Shown: positions 56,585-64,000 of the stretch, in pieces
How the letters are laid out: every line of letters starts with the position of its first letter
How positions within the stretch are numbered: position 1 is the stretch's first letter
Assembly (NCBI RefSeq): GCF_000018405.1
Contig: NC_009943.1
Coordinates: 1,119,001 to 1,183,000 of the forward strand
Direction of reading: 5' to 3'
Source of the DNA: Desulfosudis oleivorans Hxd3
Lineage (GTDB): Bacteria; Desulfobacterota; Desulfobacteria; Desulfobacterales; Desulfosudaceae
DNA: 64,000 bases
Position numbers and translations under genes: made by a program
Notes under the pieces: generated by a model
Databases searched by the model: none
Seen by the model: only the letters and a program-made list of their open reading frames with translations
What the model was told of the DNA's origin: nothing

Positions 56585-57781
56585 ATGAGTGAACGATATC
56601 TTGCCGAGCCTGATCTGGGGTTTATCAACGAGGTCATCGGGCTCGGGGGAAATACCCTGAAAAAGTGTTTTCAGTGCGCCACCTGCTCGGTGGTGTGCCC
56701 GATTTCACCGGACAACAAGCCCTTTCCCCGAAAGGAGATGATTGCCGCGTCCTGGGGTCTTAAAGACAAACTGGTCAAGGATGTGGACATCTGGCTGTGC
56801 CACCAGTGCGGCGACTGCTCCACCAAGTGCCCGCGCGGCGCAGCCCCCGGTGATGTTCTGGCCGCGGTGCGGTCCTATGCCATTGCCGACTATGCCACGC
56901 CCAAGGCCGTGGGCAAGGCGGTCAATGATCCCAAAAAACTGCCGATCCTGATCGCGGTGCCCGCCATCCTGTTTGCCGTTCTGGCCTTTATCACCGTCCA
57001 GTTCGGCGACACCATGGCCAGTATTTTCAAGAGCATCGGCCTTGAGGCCATCGGTTTCCCGTGGGCCCATCATCATGAACCGGGTGTTATCGCCCACGCG
57101 GATTTTTATTCGACCTGGTTTGTGGACATTGTTTTTGTGCCCCTGGCCGCTTTTGTGGTACTGGTCTTTTTTATGGGCCTGCGCCGGTTTATCAAAGATA
57201 TTCATGAACAGGCGGTGGCCGACGGGAAAACCACCCAGCGGAAACTGGACTATGTCGGCCTGGTCAAGGGCATCATCGCGGTGGTCCCCACCATTCTCAA
57301 GCACAACAAGTTTTCCGAGTGTACCGAGAACAAGGACCGGTCCACGGCCCATATGATGGTGCTCTACAGTTTTATCGGGCTTTTCGTGGTGACCAATATT
57401 TTCTTTTTTGCCCTCTACTTTCTGCACGCGCCCGGACCTTACTCCCAGTTGAACCCGGTCAAGATCCTGGCCAACGCAGCCGGTATCGCTCTGATTATCG
57501 GAAGCCTTCTGATGATCAAGAATCGCCTGGCGGCAAAGGATCAGGCCTCGTCCTACAAGGACTGGTACCTGCTGGGCCTGGTTCTGGGCCTGGGTCTGTC
57601 GGGCATGCTTGCCGAGCTGACCCGCCTGGCCGGAGCCGAAGCCCTGACCTATTTCATGTATTACATTCACCTGATCTTTATTTTTAACCTGTTTGCGTTT
57701 CTGCCGTTTTCCAAGCTGGCCCACCTGGTCTACCGTACCGTGGCCATGGGTTACTCCAACTATGCCGGCCGTGAGAAATAG
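56585..57781 (+). CDS. qmoC: Quinone-interacting membrane-bound oxidoreductase subunit QmoC
   Basis: 398-residue subunit joining an HdrC-like iron-sulfur domain to a cytochrome b-like membrane domain that handles menaquinol. Cluster motifs CFQCATCSVVCP (about 29-40) and CHQCGDCSTKCP (about 74-85) precede five or six membrane segments from about residue 115, with histidines such as HHHEPG that could ligate haem b. AAGGAGG precedes the ATG. A perfect hairpin with T-run ends the operon right after the stop. It faces sat, which is on the other strand. Confidence 0.97.
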   Translation: MSERYLAEPDLGFINEVIGLGGNTLKKCFQCATCSVVCPISPDNKPFPRKEMIAASWGLKDKLVKDVDIWLCHQCGDCSTKCPRGAAPGDVLAAVRSYAIADYATPKAVGKAVNDPKKLPILIAVPAILFAVLAFITVQFGDTMASIFKSIGLEAIGFPWAHHHEPGVIAHADFYSTWFVDIVFVPLAAFVVLVFFMGLRRFIKDIHEQAVADGKTTQRKLDYVGLVKGIIAVVPTILKHNKFSECTENKDRSTAHMMVLYSFIGLFVVTNIFFFALYFLHAPGPYSQLNPVKILANAAGIALIIGSLLMIKNRLAAKDQASSYKDWYLLGLVLGLGLSGMLAELTRLAGAEALTYFMYYIHLIFIFNLFAFLPFSKLAHLVYRTVAMGYSNYAGREK

Positions 57782-57811
57782 GCAATAGTATTACAAGTCG
57801 GTTGCAGTGAT

Positions 57812-57847
57812 AAAAAGGGAGGCTGAAAATTCAGCCTCCCTTTTTTG
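57812..57847 (+). terminator. Rho-independent terminator after qmoC
   Basis: AAAAAGGGAGGCTGA (57812-57826) pairs with TCAGCCTCCCTTTTT (57831-57845) around AAAT, with a T-run extending to 57847. The A-rich left side also allows termination from the opposite direction. Confidence 0.93.
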
Positions 57848-57982
57848 TCTTGCGGGGCAGGCCATCAGGTGGTCAGGACAAAAAGACAGGTATTGAGAGG
57901 TTATTTGTAATTTAATTTTTTTATGATTAAAAGCAAGAGCATGAACGGAAATGGTTTGGCAACAGCACTCGAGCACAAATAA

Positions 57983-58017
57983 AAAAGGCGCCGAAGGTTT
58001 TTCCTTCGACGCCTTTT
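57983..58017 (-). terminator. Rho-independent terminator of sat
   Basis: The stem AAAAGGCGCCGAAGG (57983-57997) / CCTTCGACGCCTTTT (58003-58017) has 14 of 15 bases paired around TTTTT. On the minus strand it is followed by TTTTTTATTTG. It lies 29 bp beyond the sat stop. Confidence 0.9.
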
Positions 58018-58045
58018 GTTTCTGGGTCAGCCCGCGGGCAGCCGA

Positions 58046-59320
58046 TTAATTACCGGTGGCGGCCTTGTGGGTCTTGATGGCGACCTTTTCGGTCAGGCCG
58101 GCATAGTACTCGCGCAGAATGTCAAGGACCTCTTCACGACCAAAGTGATCGGGAATCGGGGTGCCTTCGGAAAGGCCCTTGCGCAGCATGGTGCCGGAGA
58201 GCATAACCCGGTCTTCCTTGGAATGGGGGCAGGTTCTCAGGGAGGCCATGCCGTCGCACTTCATGCAGTAGAAGGTCCAGTCGATCTTCAGCGGGGTGCA
58301 GAGCAGGGCTTTGCCGGGCTCGGCCGGGGCGGGAATTTTGTCAAAGATGGTCTGGGCTTCAAACATGCCGTAGAAATCACCCACGCCGGCATGGTCGCGG
58401 CCGATGATCATGCGGGAGCAGCCATAGTTCTGGCGGAAGGTAGCGTGCAGGAGGGCTTCCCGGGGACCGGCATAGCGCATGTCAAGGGGATAGCCACCCT
58501 GAACAACGTTCTTTTCCACGAAGTAGTTTTTCACCAGGGCATCGATGCACCGGACGCGAACTTCCGCGGGAATGTCGCCGGGCTTGAGGTTGCCCACCAG
58601 GGAGTGAATGTAAACACCGTCGCACACGTCCACGGCGATTTTGCACAGGTGCTCATGGGAGCGGTGCATGGGGTTTCTCAGCTGCAGGGCCGCGATCTCT
58701 TTCCAGCCTCTTTCCTCGAAGATCTTTCGGGACTCGGCGGGACGGTGATAGATGCCCTTGTACTTCACGGGATACTCGCCCTCGGACAGAACCTTGACCG
58801 GGCCGGCCAGGTTCACTTCCTTCTGGCCCATGACCATCTGGACGCCGGGATGGTCATCCTTGGCGATCTTCCAGAAGTCGTCGGCCGTGGGGGTGCCTTC
58901 ACCCATGAAAACTTTTTCACATTCGTACTTCTTGTCCGCCTCGGTCATCTCGTACTTTTCGGTGACCTTCATGGTGGCCATGATTTCGTTGTTCGTCGGG
59001 TCCACCAGGGCGATCTCTTCGCCTTCGGCGATGGCGTCGGCGTCGGCCTTGGCGGCATCCAGGCAGACCGGAACCGGCCAGAAGGTGCCGTCGGCCAACA
59101 GGAAGTTGTCACAGACACCCTTCCAGTCAGCCTTGGTCATGAAACCGGTCAGCGGGGAAAAACCGCCGATGCCGAGCATGATCAGGTCGCCTTTGGCCCG
59201 GGGGTTCAGGGGAATCTTTTTCAGGCCTTCGGCCTTTTTCTTTTCCGCTTCAAGCTCGCTGCCTTCCAGAAGGCAGACGGTCAAACCTTTACCGCCATGC
59301 GGTGCAATCAAGTTACTCAT
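58046..59320 (-). CDS. sat: Dissimilatory sulfate adenylyltransferase (ATP sulfurylase)
   Basis: 424 residues. Sat activates sulfate with ATP to APS and pyrophosphate, supplying AprBA. The nucleotide-binding motif [14 protein letters not shown] is at about residues 207-220, [12 protein letters not shown] at about 305-316, and [15 protein letters not shown] is the zinc-binding cluster typical of dissimilatory Sat near residue 349. The start ATG at 59318-59320 ([10 protein letters not shown]) is set by AAGGAGATC about 9 bases upstream; seven codons further upstream would lie across that ribosome-binding site. Convergent with qmoC, each with its own terminator; a 14-bp perfect palindrome lies in its leader. 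Confidence 0.97.
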   Translation of the reverse strand: MSNLIAPHGGKGLTVCLLEGSELEAEKKKAEGLKKIPLNPRAKGDLIMLGIGGFSPLTGFMTKADWKGVCDNFLLADGTFWPVPVCLDAAKADADAIAEGEEIALVDPTNNEIMATMKVTEKYEMTEADKKYECEKVFMGEGTPTADDFWKIAKDDHPGVQMVMGQKEVNLAGPVKVLSEGEYPVKYKGIYHRPAESRKIFEERGWKEIAALQLRNPMHRSHEHLCKIAVDVCDGVYIHSLVGNLKPGDIPAEVRVRCIDALVKNYFVEKNVVQGGYPLDMRYAGPREALLHATFRQNYGCSRMIIGRDHAGVGDFYGMFEAQTIFDKIPAPAEPGKALLCTPLKIDWTFYCMKCDGMASLRTCPHSKEDRVMLSGTMLRKGLSEGTPIPDHFGREEVLDILREYYAGLTEKVAIKTHKAATGN

Positions 59321-59343
59321 CGTCAACGATCTCCTTTTCAATG

Positions 59344-59357
59344 TTGTTGATCAACAA
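59344..59357. promoter_or_regulatory. Palindrome in the sat leader, candidate operator
   Basis: TTGTTGATCAACAA is a perfect 14-bp palindrome, 24 bp before the sat ATG and just upstream of its ribosome-binding site. The half-sites (TTGTT/AACAA) recall Rex-type sites (TTGTxAA-N4-TTxACAA), known to control sat in some sulfate reducers, but the total length here is 14 and not 18, so a Rex site is not established. Confidence 0.45.
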
Positions 59358-59444
59358 TAAGGCTTATACATATCGCCTGTTAAGTTCTCCGGTTGAATAA
59401 AGCAATTACCATAGACCACGGCCGTGTTGATGTCAATATAAATC

Positions 59445-59472
59445 TTGTAAAATCCGGATGGCCCGGTATAAT
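59445..59472 (+). promoter_or_regulatory. acnB: Putative sigma-70 promoter of acnB
   Basis: TTGTAA (59445-59450) and a perfect TATAAT (59467-59472) with 16 bp between. It lies 90 bp before the acnB ATG. The -35 matches the consensus at 4 of 6 positions. Confidence 0.5.
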
Positions 59473-59562
59473 GATCCCCGTTTGTTCAACGCCACCTGGT
59501 GACGATGCCGACCATGATAAACTAGATAATAATTTAAAGATGTTAAGCTGACAGGAATTGAT

Positions 59563-62028
59563 ATGCTGGAGACCTATCTGTTCGAAGAAAAAGAGCGCCT
59601 GGCCCTGGGCCTTCCGGCCCGGCCGTTGACCGAAACCCGGACCCTGGCCCTGTGTGACCTGCTGGAGGCGCCTCCCGCGGGCAGGGAGGCCCTGCTGCTG
59701 GATCTGCTGACCCATCGAGTGCCCCCCGGCGTGGACGAGGCGGCAAAAGTCAAGGCCGCGTTTCTTGGCGCCATTGCCCGCCGGGAGAAACACTCCCCCC
59801 TGATCAACGAGGAAAAGGCCGTGGCCCTGCTGGGCACCATGCTGGGGGGGTACAGCATTCGGCTCCTTATCGATTTTCTGGATATGGCCGACCTTGCGCC
59901 CCTGGCAGCCGAACAGCTGTCCCGGTCCATTTTTGTTTTTGATGATTACCGGACCGTGATGGCCATGGCGGCGGAAAATTCCCATGCAGCGGCAGTGGTG
60001 GAGGCCTGGAAAACGGCCCGGTGGTTTTCCGACCGGCCCCCGGTGGCAGAAAAGATCACCCTGACGGTTTTTCGCGTGGACGGCGAGATCACCACCGATG
60101 ACTTTTCACCGGCCGGCCAGGCCGGCACCCGGTCCGACATTCCGCTGCACGCCCTTTCCATGCTTCAGAGCCGTTATGAAAAACCCCTGGAGACCATGGC
60201 CGAATTAAAACAGAAAGGGTATCCGCTGGTATTTGTGGGGGACGTGGTGGGCACGGGATCGTCGCGCAAGTCGGCGGTCAACTCCCTGGTCTGGCATATC
60301 GGTCACGATATTCCCCATGTGCCGAACAAGCGCCGGGGCGGTGTGGTGCTGGGCGGCAAGATCGCCCCCATCTTTTTCAATACCCTTGAAGACGCCGGGG
60401 CCCTGGCGATAGAGTGTGATGTATCGGCCCTCGGTCATGGCGACACGGTTTCGGTCTTTCCTCAAGATGGCCGGATCGTCAACGAAACCACAGGAAAAGA
60501 GGTGGCCCGGTTTGTGCTCAAGTCCCCGGTTCTGTTGGACGGGGTGCGGGCAGGGGGCCGCATTGCCCTGATCGTGGGCCGGACCTTGACCAACAGCGTG
60601 CGGCGCGACCTGGGGCTGGCGGATGCCGATATTTTTGCCGACCCGGCCCGCCCGAAAAAATCGGCCGGCGGCTTCACCCGGGCCCAGAAAATCGTGGGAG
60701 CGGCCTGTGGAAAGGCCGGGGTGGTGCCGGGAGAGTACTGTGAACCGGTCCTGGCCACCGTGGGCTCTCAGGATACCACCGGCAGCATGACCCGGGATGA
60801 ATTAAAGGAGCTGGCCTGTCTCTCTTTTGGTGCCGACCTGGTGATGCAGTCCTTTTGCCATACCGCCGCTTATCCCACGGACAACGACAAGATGATGCAC
60901 GCCGATTTGACCGCCTTTTTCACCCAGCGGGGCGGCATCGCCCTTCGGCCCGGCGACGGTGTGATTCACTCCTGGATCAACCGCATGCTGCTGCCCAACA
61001 CCGTGGGCACCGGCGGAGATTCTCACACCCGGTTTCCCGTGGGCATCAGCTTTCCCGCGGGATCAGGACTGGTGGCCTTTGCTGCGGCAACCGGCAGAAT
61101 GCCCCTGGACATGCCCGAATCCGTACTGGTAAAATTTTCCGGCCAGTGCCGTCCCGGCATCACGCTCCGGGACATGGTGAACATGATCCCCTATGCAGCC
61201 ATTTCCCGGGGGTTTCTGACCGTTGAGAAAAAGAACAAGCAGAATCTGTTTTCCGGCCGTATTCTGGAGATGGAAAGCGAGGCGGACCTGACCGTGGCCC
61301 AGGCCTTTGAACTGACCGATGCCTCGGCGGAACGGTCCGCCGCCGCCAGCACCATCCGGCTGAACATTGAGCGGGTGGTCGAGTTTGTGAAAGGTAACGT
61401 GGCCCTGCTGGAAGACCTTCTGGCGCGGGGGTACCGGGATGCCGGCACCATCTCCCGCCGCATAGAGGCCATGCAACAGTGGCTGGCCGACCCGGTCCTG
61501 ATCCAGGCGGACGCGGACGCACAGTATGCAGCGGTTCTTGAAATCGATTGCAGCGCCTATGACCAGCCCATCCTGGCCTGTCCCAACGACCCGGACGATG
61601 TGCGCCTGCTCTCTGATGTGGCCGGCACCGCCATCGACGAGGTGTTTATCGGCTCCTGCATGACCAATGTCTCCCATTTCCGGAACGCGGCCGCCATTCT
61701 CGGGCAGGCGGACAGGCTGAAGGCAAAGTTGTGGATTACGCCCCCCACCCGCATGGACCGCGATACACTGGGTGCGGAAAATCACCTGGCCGTGTTCGAG
61801 CGCCTGGGCGCCCGCATTGAGATTCCGGGCTGTTCCCTCTGCATGGGCAACCAGGCCCGGGTGTCGCCCGGCGCGGTGGTGATGTCCACCTCCACGCGCA
61901 ACTTTCCCAACCGCATGGGGGATGACACAAAAGTCTTTCTCGGCTCCGCCGAACTGGCCGCGGTGTGCGCCATCCTGGGCCGCATTCCCACGGCAGACGA
62001 GTATCAAGACATGGTGAGTATGTTGTAA
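59563..62028 (+). CDS. acnB: Aconitate hydratase B
   Basis: 821-residue bifunctional aconitase/2-methylisocitrate dehydratase-type enzyme. Compared with E. coli AcnB (865) it is slightly shorter, still with the N-terminal HEAT-like domain (about 1-160), the swivel domain following, and the catalytic domains. The [4Fe-4S] ligands are in GSCMTNVSHFRNAA and IPGCSLCMGNQ; further active-site segments are VGDVVGTGSSRKSAV, DTTGSMTRDEL and VGTGGDSHTRFPVG. It interconverts citrate and isocitrate in the TCA cycle. AGGAATTGAT lies before the ATG, and a hairpin with T-run follows the stop. It is alone in its transcript. Confidence 0.95.
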   Translation: MLETYLFEEKERLALGLPARPLTETRTLALCDLLEAPPAGREALLLDLLTHRVPPGVDEAAKVKAAFLGAIARREKHSPLINEEKAVALLGTMLGGYSIRLLIDFLDMADLAPLAAEQLSRSIFVFDDYRTVMAMAAENSHAAAVVEAWKTARWFSDRPPVAEKITLTVFRVDGEITTDDFSPAGQAGTRSDIPLHALSMLQSRYEKPLETMAELKQKGYPLVFVGDVVGTGSSRKSAVNSLVWHIGHDIPHVPNKRRGGVVLGGKIAPIFFNTLEDAGALAIECDVSALGHGDTVSVFPQDGRIVNETTGKEVARFVLKSPVLLDGVRAGGRIALIVGRTLTNSVRRDLGLADADIFADPARPKKSAGGFTRAQKIVGAACGKAGVVPGEYCEPVLATVGSQDTTGSMTRDELKELACLSFGADLVMQSFCHTAAYPTDNDKMMHADLTAFFTQRGGIALRPGDGVIHSWINRMLLPNTVGTGGDSHTRFPVGISFPAGSGLVAFAAATGRMPLDMPESVLVKFSGQCRPGITLRDMVNMIPYAAISRGFLTVEKKNKQNLFSGRILEMESEADLTVAQAFELTDASAERSAAASTIRLNIERVVEFVKGNVALLEDLLARGYRDAGTISRRIEAMQQWLADPVLIQADADAQYAAVLEIDCSAYDQPILACPNDPDDVRLLSDVAGTAIDEVFIGSCMTNVSHFRNAAAILGQADRLKAKLWITPPTRMDRDTLGAENHLAVFERLGARIEIPGCSLCMGNQARVSPGAVVMSTSTRNFPNRMGDDTKVFLGSAELAAVCAILGRIPTADEYQDMVSML

Positions 62029-62336
62029 TTCAGATGTGCCGCCGGCCCGGGTCTTATGATACATGCGGGCCGGCGGCTTTTATCCCGCCGCGTTTCCTCC
62101 ACACCCTTTACTTCTCCATCCCGTTTTGCTGATCCACCAATTTCATGGTGATGCAGGTATTTTCCTTTCTGGAAGAGCGGACAGAGCCGGTCATCCGCGT
62201 GGTTTTGCGGATAACACAACCGGGAAATGTTTGGGTTTTCGGCAGCCGTATTGTGTGCGGGACACTGTTTTGGGTTGACATCGGGGAGCCCAGCCGGTAT
62301 GAACCCTCTTTTTATAAGTACTGACAGGAGATGAAT
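62029..62336. other. Intergenic region between acnB and the CoA-transferase family gene
   Basis: About 300 bp. It contains the acnB terminator at 62038-62081; the rest (62085-62325) has no recognised promoter or gene, and is moderately GC-rich. The ribosome-binding site AGGAGAT at 62326-62332 belongs to the next gene. Confidence 0.5.
62038..62081 (+). terminator. Rho-independent terminator after acnB
   Basis: GCCGCCGGCCCG (62038-62049) pairs perfectly with CGGGCCGGCGGC (62066-62077) around a 16-base loop, followed by TTTTAT. Confidence 0.85.
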
Positions 62337-64000
62337 GTGAACAGCCGAAAGACCGTTTTTATCGAGGATATGAAAGCGTGCGTGGATTATACGATCGCCA
62401 CCCTGGGCAAAAAGATCGTGCTGGCCATGCCCCTGGCCCTGGGCAAGTCCCATGCCTTTGCCAATGAAATGTACCGCCGGGCCAAGGCGGACCCGGAGAT
62501 GCAGCTGCTGATGGCAACTGCCCTTTCCCTGGAAAAGCCCACTGCGTCCAGTGAGCTGGAACGGCGCATGCTGGAGCCCATCGTGGACCGCATCTGGAAG
62601 GGGGTTCCGGATTTTGAATACATGCTGGACCTGCGGGCCGGCCGCATGCCGGCCAATGTCACGCTCAAGGAGTTTTATTTCCGGGCCGGTTCTTTCAATC
62701 ACGTGGCTTCGGCCCAGCAGAACCACTACAGTTCCAACTATACCCATGTGGCCAGGGACATGATGAACGAGGTGCTGGAGGACAAATCGGACTGGGGGTT
62801 TGTCTTCTGTCAATTGGCGGCCAAGCAGGTCATCGATGGCAAGACCTGGTACAGCGACAGCTGCAATGCCGACCTGAACCTGGATCTAAAGCGACTGCTT
62901 CCTATGGGAAGGGAACTGGGAATTCAGGGGCTGCACATCGCCCAGGTAAACAGCAATCTGCCCTTCATGTACGGAGACGCGGTCAGCGACGAGACTTTTT
63001 TTGATGTGATCGTGGACAACGAGGCATATGACGCACCCCTGTTCAGCGTTCCAAAGGAGCCGGTCATCGTGGCGGAACACATGATCGGCCTGCATGTGAG
63101 TACCCTGATCAAGGACGGCGGCACCCTTCAGGTGGGGATCGGCTCCCTGGGGGACGCCATTTCCAATGCCCTGCTCATGAGGCATCATCACCCGGAAGAC
63201 TACCGCAGCGTCATTGCCGACCTGGAGGTGATGGAGCGTTACGGCGCCCTGGTCGACCGGGTGGGCGGCCTGGACCCTTTTGAAAAAGGGCTTTACGGCT
63301 CCACCGAGATGCTGGTGGGGGTGTTTCTCGATCTTTACGACGGCGGTATCCTGAAGCGAAAGGTCTACGCGGACCCGATTATTCAGCGGCACATCAATGA
63401 CGGCCTGCTTTCAGAAACCATCACGCCGAAGGCGGCCGCGTGTATTCTTGAGGCCGAAGAGCTCAATCCCGTCATTGGTGAAAAAACCTTTGCCGGTCTT
63501 CAGCAGTGCGGGTTTTTCAAAAGCCACCTGCGGTATGAAAATTTCGGCATCTGGGATAATGAAACCTGGTATGCCGCCGACCTGCGGGACGATGACAACC
63601 GGCAGGCCATACTGGACCACTGCATCGGGGACCGGCTGACAAACGGCATCATCTGTCATGGGTCATTTTTTATCGGGGCCAACCGGTTCTACGCGTATCT
63701 GCGTCGCATGAGCGAGGAAGAACGGAAGCAGTTCATCATGACCGGCGTGGCCTATGTGAACCAGCTTTACGGCGATGAGACCATTAAACGGCTTCAGCGT
63801 AAGGACGGCCGTTTTATCAATGCCGGCATGAAGGTCACCCTGATGGGCCACGTGGCATCGGATGCTCTTGAGAACGGTACCGTGATCAGCGGCGTGGGCG
63901 GACAGTACAATTTTGTATCCATGGCCCATGCGCTGGAAGATGCCCGTTCCATTCTCATGGTGCGGAGCACCAAGGATCTGGCCCATGGCGTGGACTCCAA
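62337..64000 (+). CDS. Acetyl-CoA hydrolase/transferase family protein, 5' part
   Basis: About 554 residues before the window ends. Members move CoA between acyl groups (for example acetate, succinate, 4-hydroxybutyrate). Recognisable are an N-terminal VFIEDMKACVDYTIATLGKK, the GDAVSDE/ADPIIQRH regions, LQVGIGSLGDAISNAL, and the family's GVGGQYNFVSMAHALEDARS near the end. AGGAGAT at 62326-62332 places the start at GTG 62337 (VNSRKTVF), not the ATG at 62331 which lies within the ribosome-binding site. Downstream of acnB but behind its terminator. The acyl substrate cannot be told; in a complete-oxidising sulfate reducer acetate activation would be a plausible role. Confidence 0.85.
   Translation, partial: MNSRKTVFIEDMKACVDYTIATLGKKIVLAMPLALGKSHAFANEMYRRAKADPEMQLLMATALSLEKPTASSELERRMLEPIVDRIWKGVPDFEYMLDLRAGRMPANVTLKEFYFRAGSFNHVASAQQNHYSSNYTHVARDMMNEVLEDKSDWGFVFCQLAAKQVIDGKTWYSDSCNADLNLDLKRLLPMGRELGIQGLHIAQVNSNLPFMYGDAVSDETFFDVIVDNEAYDAPLFSVPKEPVIVAEHMIGLHVSTLIKDGGTLQVGIGSLGDAISNALLMRHHHPEDYRSVIADLEVMERYGALVDRVGGLDPFEKGLYGSTEMLVGVFLDLYDGGILKRKVYADPIIQRHINDGLLSETITPKAAACILEAEELNPVIGEKTFAGLQQCGFFKSHLRYENFGIWDNETWYAADLRDDDNRQAILDHCIGDRLTNGIICHGSFFIGANRFYAYLRRMSEEERKQFIMTGVAYVNQLYGDETIKRLQRKDGRFINAGMKVTLMGHVASDALENGTVISGVGGQYNFVSMAHALEDARSILMVRSTKDLAHGVDS

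Noticed and set aside
59344-59357. A confirmed Rex operator before sat
   Set aside because: Half-sites agree, but the spacing is 14 and not 18 bp; kept only as a candidate regulatory site.

Overview
The window reads as a GC-rich chromosomal segment of a marine, mesophilic sulfate-reducing bacterium of the Desulfobacterota (Desulfobacteraceae-like; the gene content resembles the Desulfococcus/Desulfosudis oleivorans group, which is my inference and not a database result). The strongest evidence is the dissimilatory sulfate-reduction block at 50-59 kb: aprBA (APS reductase), qmoABC (its quinone-interacting electron donor complex) and sat (ATP sulfurylase, on the opposite strand). An ectoine operon without ectD fits an anaerobe in saline water. 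No rRNA, tRNA, CRISPR array or intact insertion sequence was recognised.

Layout. 0-0.3 kb: 5' end of mnmG. 0.4-1.4 kb: YitT-type membrane protein. 1.4-6.1 kb (minus): hemC-ectA-ectB-ectC-ask. 6.1-6.9 kb: gene-free, AT-rich and repeat-bearing. 6.9-8.1 kb: radical SAM protein and dodecin, convergent around a 15-bp hairpin. 8.5-11.6 kb: guaA, a coiled-coil membrane protein, kdsB. 11.7-14.7 kb: larB, a membrane/HEAT-like protein and a CPBP intramembrane protease in a tight plus-strand run. 14.7-19.1 kb (minus): AIM24-family protein, then metallophosphoesterase, cation efflux protein and CCA-adding enzyme in one transcript order. 19.2-22.4 kb: a SxtJ-like protein, a 49-residue SxtK/DUF5989-like protein, a NodU-type carbamoyltransferase and a SET-domain protein, interrupted by a 166-bp MITE-like element. 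22.5-26.4 kb: hrpA.

26.4-31.8 kb (minus): a nine-PAS hybrid histidine kinase, six of whose PAS units repeat in an exact 405-bp register. 32.0-33.5 kb: aldehyde dehydrogenase. 33.6-38.5 kb (minus): PlsC-type acyltransferase, a homologue of tRNA-queuosine mannosyltransferase, a GT2 glycosyltransferase and a B12-binding radical SAM protein; the first three lie between inverted copies of a dispersed repeat. 38.7-44.6 kb (minus): cheA-cheW-cheB-cheR with a hybrid CheA. 44.7-46.0 kb: U32 peptidase. 46.2-49.8 kb: four-gene locus built around a GMC oxidoreductase. 50.1-59.3 kb: aprBA, qmoABC, sat. 59.5-64.0 kb: acnB and the 5' part of an acetyl-CoA hydrolase/transferase gene.

How the genes work together: Sat activates sulfate to APS, AprBA reduces APS to sulfite, and QmoABC connects AprBA to the menaquinone pool. 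AcnB and the CoA-transferase family protein belong to central acetyl-CoA/TCA metabolism. Ask supplies aspartyl phosphate to EctB, EctA and EctC for ectoine. The least understood parts are the carbamoyltransferase/SET module (19.2-22.4 kb), the GMC locus (46.2-49.8 kb), the membrane/HEAT plus CPBP protease pair (12.5-14.7 kb) and the queuosine-mannosyltransferase homologue at 34.4 kb.
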